From IMG/VR virus record IMGVR_UViG_3300025759_000210, positions 1-41,078 of that record: 41,078 nucleotides of DNA. One strand, 5' to 3'. Origin of the DNA: a virus. Below the pieces are notes generated by a model. It saw nothing but the letters and a program-made list of their open reading frames with translations. It ran no database searches and was not told the origin of the DNA. Positions 37,983 to 41,078 of the stretch are shown here, piece by piece. Positions within the stretch are counted from its first letter, which is position 1, and the number at the start of each line of letters is the position of its first letter. The position numbers were made by a program, and so were the translations under genes.

Positions 37983-38330
37983 TTGGCAATTAGTATTTAT
38001 AATAAAGTAGATGGTGTTTCTTTTTATTGGGATACTCAAGATGAGCCTTTATATGAGTTGCATGAGGGAATCAAGACTAACAAAGAATTTATACGGATTG
38101 CTAGTGATACTGGGGCTATCGGTACTGGTACTGATGCTTACCTCGCTGATGTTTCTGGTGGAGGTACTGAAAAGAGTTACTTACCTAATATTGATATGTC
38201 AGAAATATACGGGTTTAAATGGGGGTTAAGACTTAGAAAAGGAACGCTAGATAGGATTATGTTTAGAATACAAGATAACATAACTGGCTTAACTACATTT
38301 AACGCTATTGCAACTGGTACTAGAATATGA
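37983..38330 (+). CDS. Hypothetical tail-region protein, probable TTG start
   Basis: 115 residues. The only start in frame before protein-like sequence is TTG at 37983; upstream the frame has no ATG back to a stop at 37920. It is beta-rich (GVSFYWDTQDEPLYELHEG; later YGFKWGLRLRKGTLDRIMFR). Position before tail completion genes suggests a virion part. A TTG start is rare here. Confidence 0.5.
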   Translation: MAISIYNKVDGVSFYWDTQDEPLYELHEGIKTNKEFIRIASDTGAIGTGTDAYLADVSGGGTEKSYLPNIDMSEIYGFKWGLRLRKGTLDRIMFRIQDNITGLTTFNAIATGTRI

Positions 38331-38467
38331 GAGCAGATATAAAAACACGATTATTAATTAAATTAATTCCTAGTTTTAAGGGTTATTTTGAGCGTACTAA
38401 ACGATGGTTTAAGTACTCGATATATTTTGATTGGTTAATATTTACTATTGACATAGATAATTTCTAA
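38327..38467 (+). CDS. Small basic protein
   Basis: A 46-residue protein (MRADIKTRLLIKLIPSFKGY; later an aromatic end DWLIFTIDIDNF). Overlaps the previous stop by 4 bases (ATGA). No family recognised. Confidence 0.45.
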   Translation: MRADIKTRLLIKLIPSFKGYFERTKRWFKYSIYFDWLIFTIDIDNF

Positions 38468-38468
38468 C

Positions 38469-38951
38469 ATGGCGGATTACAGCGATATTATAGATGAATT
38501 TGAAACGATAGCAACGGCTTTTACTTCTGTTAATTACTTTAGATATGACAGAGTAAGCTCTATGAATGGGCAACAAAAGGCTAAAGGCTATCCAATGATT
38601 TTATTAACCTCAACACCTAATACTTCACGTGGTGTATCTAATACTTCTTATTTGCCAAAACGTAAAGAATTTACCTTTAAGGTATTTTGCTATGATTTGT
38701 ACAATACTGCTCAAAAGAATAGTTATGATTTACAAACGGCACAAGCTACGGTAGATAAGATACTTGACCAATACATAGCAGAATTTATAAGTAGGAATAT
38801 TGACGGGGCTAATGGTTTTAGTATTGTTGATAGAGAGCAGATAAGCGGTTTTATGGCTCATGATGTCTTAAATGACAAATTAATCCAGTCAGTTTATGAC
38901 GTTAAAGTAGCTTTAGATTCTGATTGTACTACGGGAACATTTAGTTATTAA
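38469..38951 (+). CDS. Probable tail completion/terminator protein
   Basis: A 160-residue protein with an alpha/beta pattern (YSDIIDEFETIATAFTSVNY; FTFKVFCYDLYNTAQKNSYD). Its size and place directly before the gp10-like gene and upstream of the tail genes fit a head-tail or tail-terminator protein. No clear family motif. Confidence 0.5.
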   Translation: MADYSDIIDEFETIATAFTSVNYFRYDRVSSMNGQQKAKGYPMILLTSTPNTSRGVSNTSYLPKRKEFTFKVFCYDLYNTAQKNSYDLQTAQATVDKILDQYIAEFISRNIDGANGFSIVDREQISGFMAHDVLNDKLIQSVYDVKVALDSDCTTGTFSY

Positions 38952-39442
38952 TGATAAACTATAACAAAATAGGAAAGTTTATAATATCAGCTTTACAACA
39001 AGAGTTAATAGCTCAAGGGCATGAAGCTACTGGTAACCTAGTTAATAGCTTTGAACAGAATGTTATTAGCCTACCTAATTCGTTAGTATTAGAGATATTA
39101 ATGGATGACTACGGTATTTATGTAAATGAGGGTAGGAAGTCAGGAGGTAAAAAAGTACCTATTGCGGTTTTAATAGATTGGATTGAAAGGAGAGCTATAG
39201 CAAGTGGAGATAAAGAAGTTAAAAATGTAGCCTTTGCTATCCAACAAAAGATATTTCAAGAGGGTAGCCCAACGTCAGGCAGTTATAAATTTACTTCTAA
39301 TGGTAGGCGTAAAGGGTTTATAGATTTTGTTATTGATAACGAATTAAACGAAATTTACAACGAATTAGAACAAGAGGTTTTTGAAGATTACGATGCTGCA
39401 ATAGTATCAATGGTTAAAGAATTTAATTTAAAGAATAAGTAA
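38951..39442 (+). CDS. HK97 gp10-like tail protein
   Basis: A 163-residue protein. NEGRKSGGKKVPIAVLIDWI, AIQQKIFQEGSPTSG and a basic/acidic end match the HK97 gp10-like group, which sits at the head-tail joint or acts in tail assembly. Stop/start overlap with both neighbours (TAATG). Confidence 0.7.
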   Translation: MINYNKIGKFIISALQQELIAQGHEATGNLVNSFEQNVISLPNSLVLEILMDDYGIYVNEGRKSGGKKVPIAVLIDWIERRAIASGDKEVKNVAFAIQQKIFQEGSPTSGSYKFTSNGRRKGFIDFVIDNELNEIYNELEQEVFEDYDAAIVSMVKEFNLKNK

Positions 39443-40653
39443 TGGCAATTACAATAAATACTCAACCCAGTCAAGGAGGGTTAAATTTAGCATATAGACC
39501 TTATGTTTACACTTTTAGCTATAGCGGTGGTGGTACTGTTGTTGGTGCTGTTGTTGAGGTTGTTGTTAACTCTGTTAGGGTATCAGCTAAGAATGTGCAA
39601 TTAGATTTAGGCTCTAGTACTGATTTTACAGTAGACATTCAAGAAGAAGTACAAAAGTATGTTAGTTTTGAATTAAAAACATTAGGGGCTAGTGGTGTTA
39701 TTACGGGCGATGACGGTATTAATAGTGTTGTAGTAAAGATATATGAAGTAACAGAGTCGGGAGGTGTTTTAACTACGGCTTATAATCCTGCTGATGCCAA
39801 CAATTCTAGTTATGATGCTATTAGTGATACTTCACAGTTTTTAAATTGGACTGAAAGCCATGTAGATTATAATACTTTTGATTTTGCTGATTATAGATTA
39901 ACGGCTGATACTAAAAAGTTTTTAGCTGAATCTCCAACGGTTAAAGAAATAGAACTAGGGCAAGATGAATTTATAGGTATTTTATGGCATCAAGGTACTG
40001 CATCAACTAACTTTAAATTAGAAGTTTTAACATACGATTCTAGTAATGCTTTATTAAATACTGATTACATTAATATTACAGAGTGGAATAGTGCTTACGT
40101 TACTTTGGTTGTTTCTCCTTATCTAAGTTTGGCTGTAGGTACTGCTAATTTAATTGCTGCTGGTATTAGTTTAACTAATGTATCATATTATACTATCAGA
40201 GTTATTAACGATTTAGGAGATAAGTCAGAGCTTAGAAGATTTAATATAGTTGATTCATGCGATACTGATACTAGAATACATTGGTGTAATAAGTTTGGAA
40301 AACAAGAAAGCCTAACATTTAAGGGTAATAAAATAGAAACTGTATCAACTGCTACTAGCACATTTGAAGGTGCTTTAGGTAATACTTATTCAAGTAGCGC
40401 AAGAGGTACTACTACAATACAAACAACTAGAGCAAATAGTTTTGAAGCTTATACTAAATCAGTAGGTAGGGAAATTTACCAACTAGCTCAAAGTATTGCT
40501 TTTAATAACAATGCTTATGTTGAGTTAGACGGTGCTTACTTTCCTATAATTATTGATGATGTTGAAACTGTTAAAGTAGATGAAAAGAATATGCCTATAC
40601 AGTTTAAATTAAGTTATAGATTAGCAAATAGAGATAAAGGTATAAGAGGATGA
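39442..40653 (+). CDS. Tail protein
   Basis: A 403-residue beta-rich protein (PYVYTFSYSGGG; VTKSVGREIYQLAQ-like C-terminal helix). A Cys pair in SCDTDTRIHWCNKF could form a disulfide or a metal site. The C-terminal third resembles tail proteins of other Bacteroidetes phages, from memory. It overlaps the next gene by 4 bases (ATGA). A distal tail or baseplate role is likely. Confidence 0.6.
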   Translation: MAITINTQPSQGGLNLAYRPYVYTFSYSGGGTVVGAVVEVVVNSVRVSAKNVQLDLGSSTDFTVDIQEEVQKYVSFELKTLGASGVITGDDGINSVVVKIYEVTESGGVLTTAYNPADANNSSYDAISDTSQFLNWTESHVDYNTFDFADYRLTADTKKFLAESPTVKEIELGQDEFIGILWHQGTASTNFKLEVLTYDSSNALLNTDYINITEWNSAYVTLVVSPYLSLAVGTANLIAAGISLTNVSYYTIRVINDLGDKSELRRFNIVDSCDTDTRIHWCNKFGKQESLTFKGNKIETVSTATSTFEGALGNTYSSSARGTTTIQTTRANSFEAYTKSVGREIYQLAQSIAFNNNAYVELDGAYFPIIIDDVETVKVDEKNMPIQFKLSYRLANRDKGIRG

Positions 40654-41078
40654 ATGAGGTAATTATTAGGATTCTCGACAGTAGTAATTCTGTTTTAGGC
40701 TCTTTAGATTTAAAAAGTTTTAATGATTTCCCTTTGGTTATTACTAAGGGTATTGTAAACCTTGATAATTTAAAAGCCAGAACTGGGAGTTACTCTAAGA
40801 GTTTTAAAGTACCTAACACTAAGAACAATTCTAAGCTGTTAAATAGTTTAGATGATATAAACAGCCGTAAGGATTATAATAGTGCTTTAAACCGTAAGGA
40901 GTGCGTTATTATAGTTAATGGAACGATAATAGATAAGGGTTTTTTACAAGTAAGTAAAGTTTATCAAGGTTTTGAGTTAGATAGCTTTGAGTTAGTTTTC
41001 TTTGGTAATAATATTGATTGGGTTAAACAAGCTGCTCAAAAAAAGCTTCAAGATATTAGCTGGCGTAATAATTCACAA
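40650..41078 (+). CDS. Tail/baseplate structural protein, N-terminal 143 residues
   Basis: The ATG at 40650 overlaps the previous stop (ATGA). The frame is open to the edge of the window (143 codons) and continues at base 1, since the ends overlap. Starts MNEVIIRILDSSNSVLGSLD. It joins the 664-residue continuation at 1-1997 for a product of about 753 residues. Confidence 0.75.
   Translation, partial: MNEVIIRILDSSNSVLGSLDLKSFNDFPLVITKGIVNLDNLKARTGSYSKSFKVPNTKNNSKLLNSLDDINSRKDYNSALNRKECVIIVNGTIIDKGFLQVSKVYQGFELDSFELVFFGNNIDWVKQAAQKKLQDISWRNNSQ
40915..41078. repeat. Terminal overlap, right copy (pairs with 1-164)
   Basis: See the left copy. In-frame differences change Thr/Ser, Ile/Val and Leu/Val and are otherwise silent, so both versions look functional. 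Confidence 0.9.

Noticed and set aside
1-41078. tRNA genes
   Set aside because: I saw no cloverleaf with a T-loop GTTCRA pattern and acceptor pairing. A covariance search would be needed to exclude a divergent one.

Overview
The window looks like one nearly complete genome of a tailed, siphovirus-like bacteriophage of a Flavobacteriia (Bacteroidetes) host. The DNA is very AT-rich. Start codons mostly lack Shine-Dalgarno sequences. Many promoters match the Bacteroidetes -7 box TAnnTTTG, and nearly every gene lies on the + strand. The last 164 bases repeat the first 164 (126 bases exact, then 7 differences in 38), so the molecule closes into a circle of about 40.9 kb. The gene cut at the right edge (40650 onward) continues at base 1 and ends at 1997.

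Read around the circle from the terminase, the late genes are: small and large terminase (31.1-32.9 kb); a 300-base non-coding regulatory region; a metallophosphoesterase; a probable tail assembly chaperone with a T9 slippery site for a -1 frameshift; a promoter plus a structured small RNA; an HNH homing endonuclease; a glycosyltransferase; small coiled-coil and membrane proteins; tail completion and tail proteins (38.5-40.6 kb); a 753-residue tail protein across the join; the tape measure (2.0-4.9 kb); small zinc-binding and helical proteins; a ClpP-type prohead protease; major capsid protein; probable tail tube; portal (11.4 kb); connector; fibre; and a lysis cassette (15.4-16.4 kb). Portal and terminase are about 20 kb apart, and tape measure precedes capsid. 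This order is unusual.

Between the tail tube and the portal lies the only minus-strand segment (8.87-11.15 kb). It holds six small unknown ORFs separated by imperfect palindromes bounded by AAC/GTT boxes, plus a 48-base direct repeat. It looks like an integron-style cassette array or another acquired island.

The early region (16.5-31 kb) is transcribed from several related promoters. It encodes small hypothetical proteins, a lipoprotein, a Rad52-like annealing protein with an SSB-like partner, a RusA resolvase, a C5 and an amino DNA methyltransferase, a PAPS-reductase-like ATPase, a SNF2-like helicase, two tandem DnaA domain IV-like proteins, a small XRE regulator, a replication initiator carrying 11-bp iterons inside its gene (a lambda-like origin), a T7-gp4-like primase-helicase, a MazG-like hydrolase and a hexapeptide acetyltransferase. 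No integrase was seen, so a lytic lifestyle is more likely. All functions are assigned by reading motifs, without database searches.
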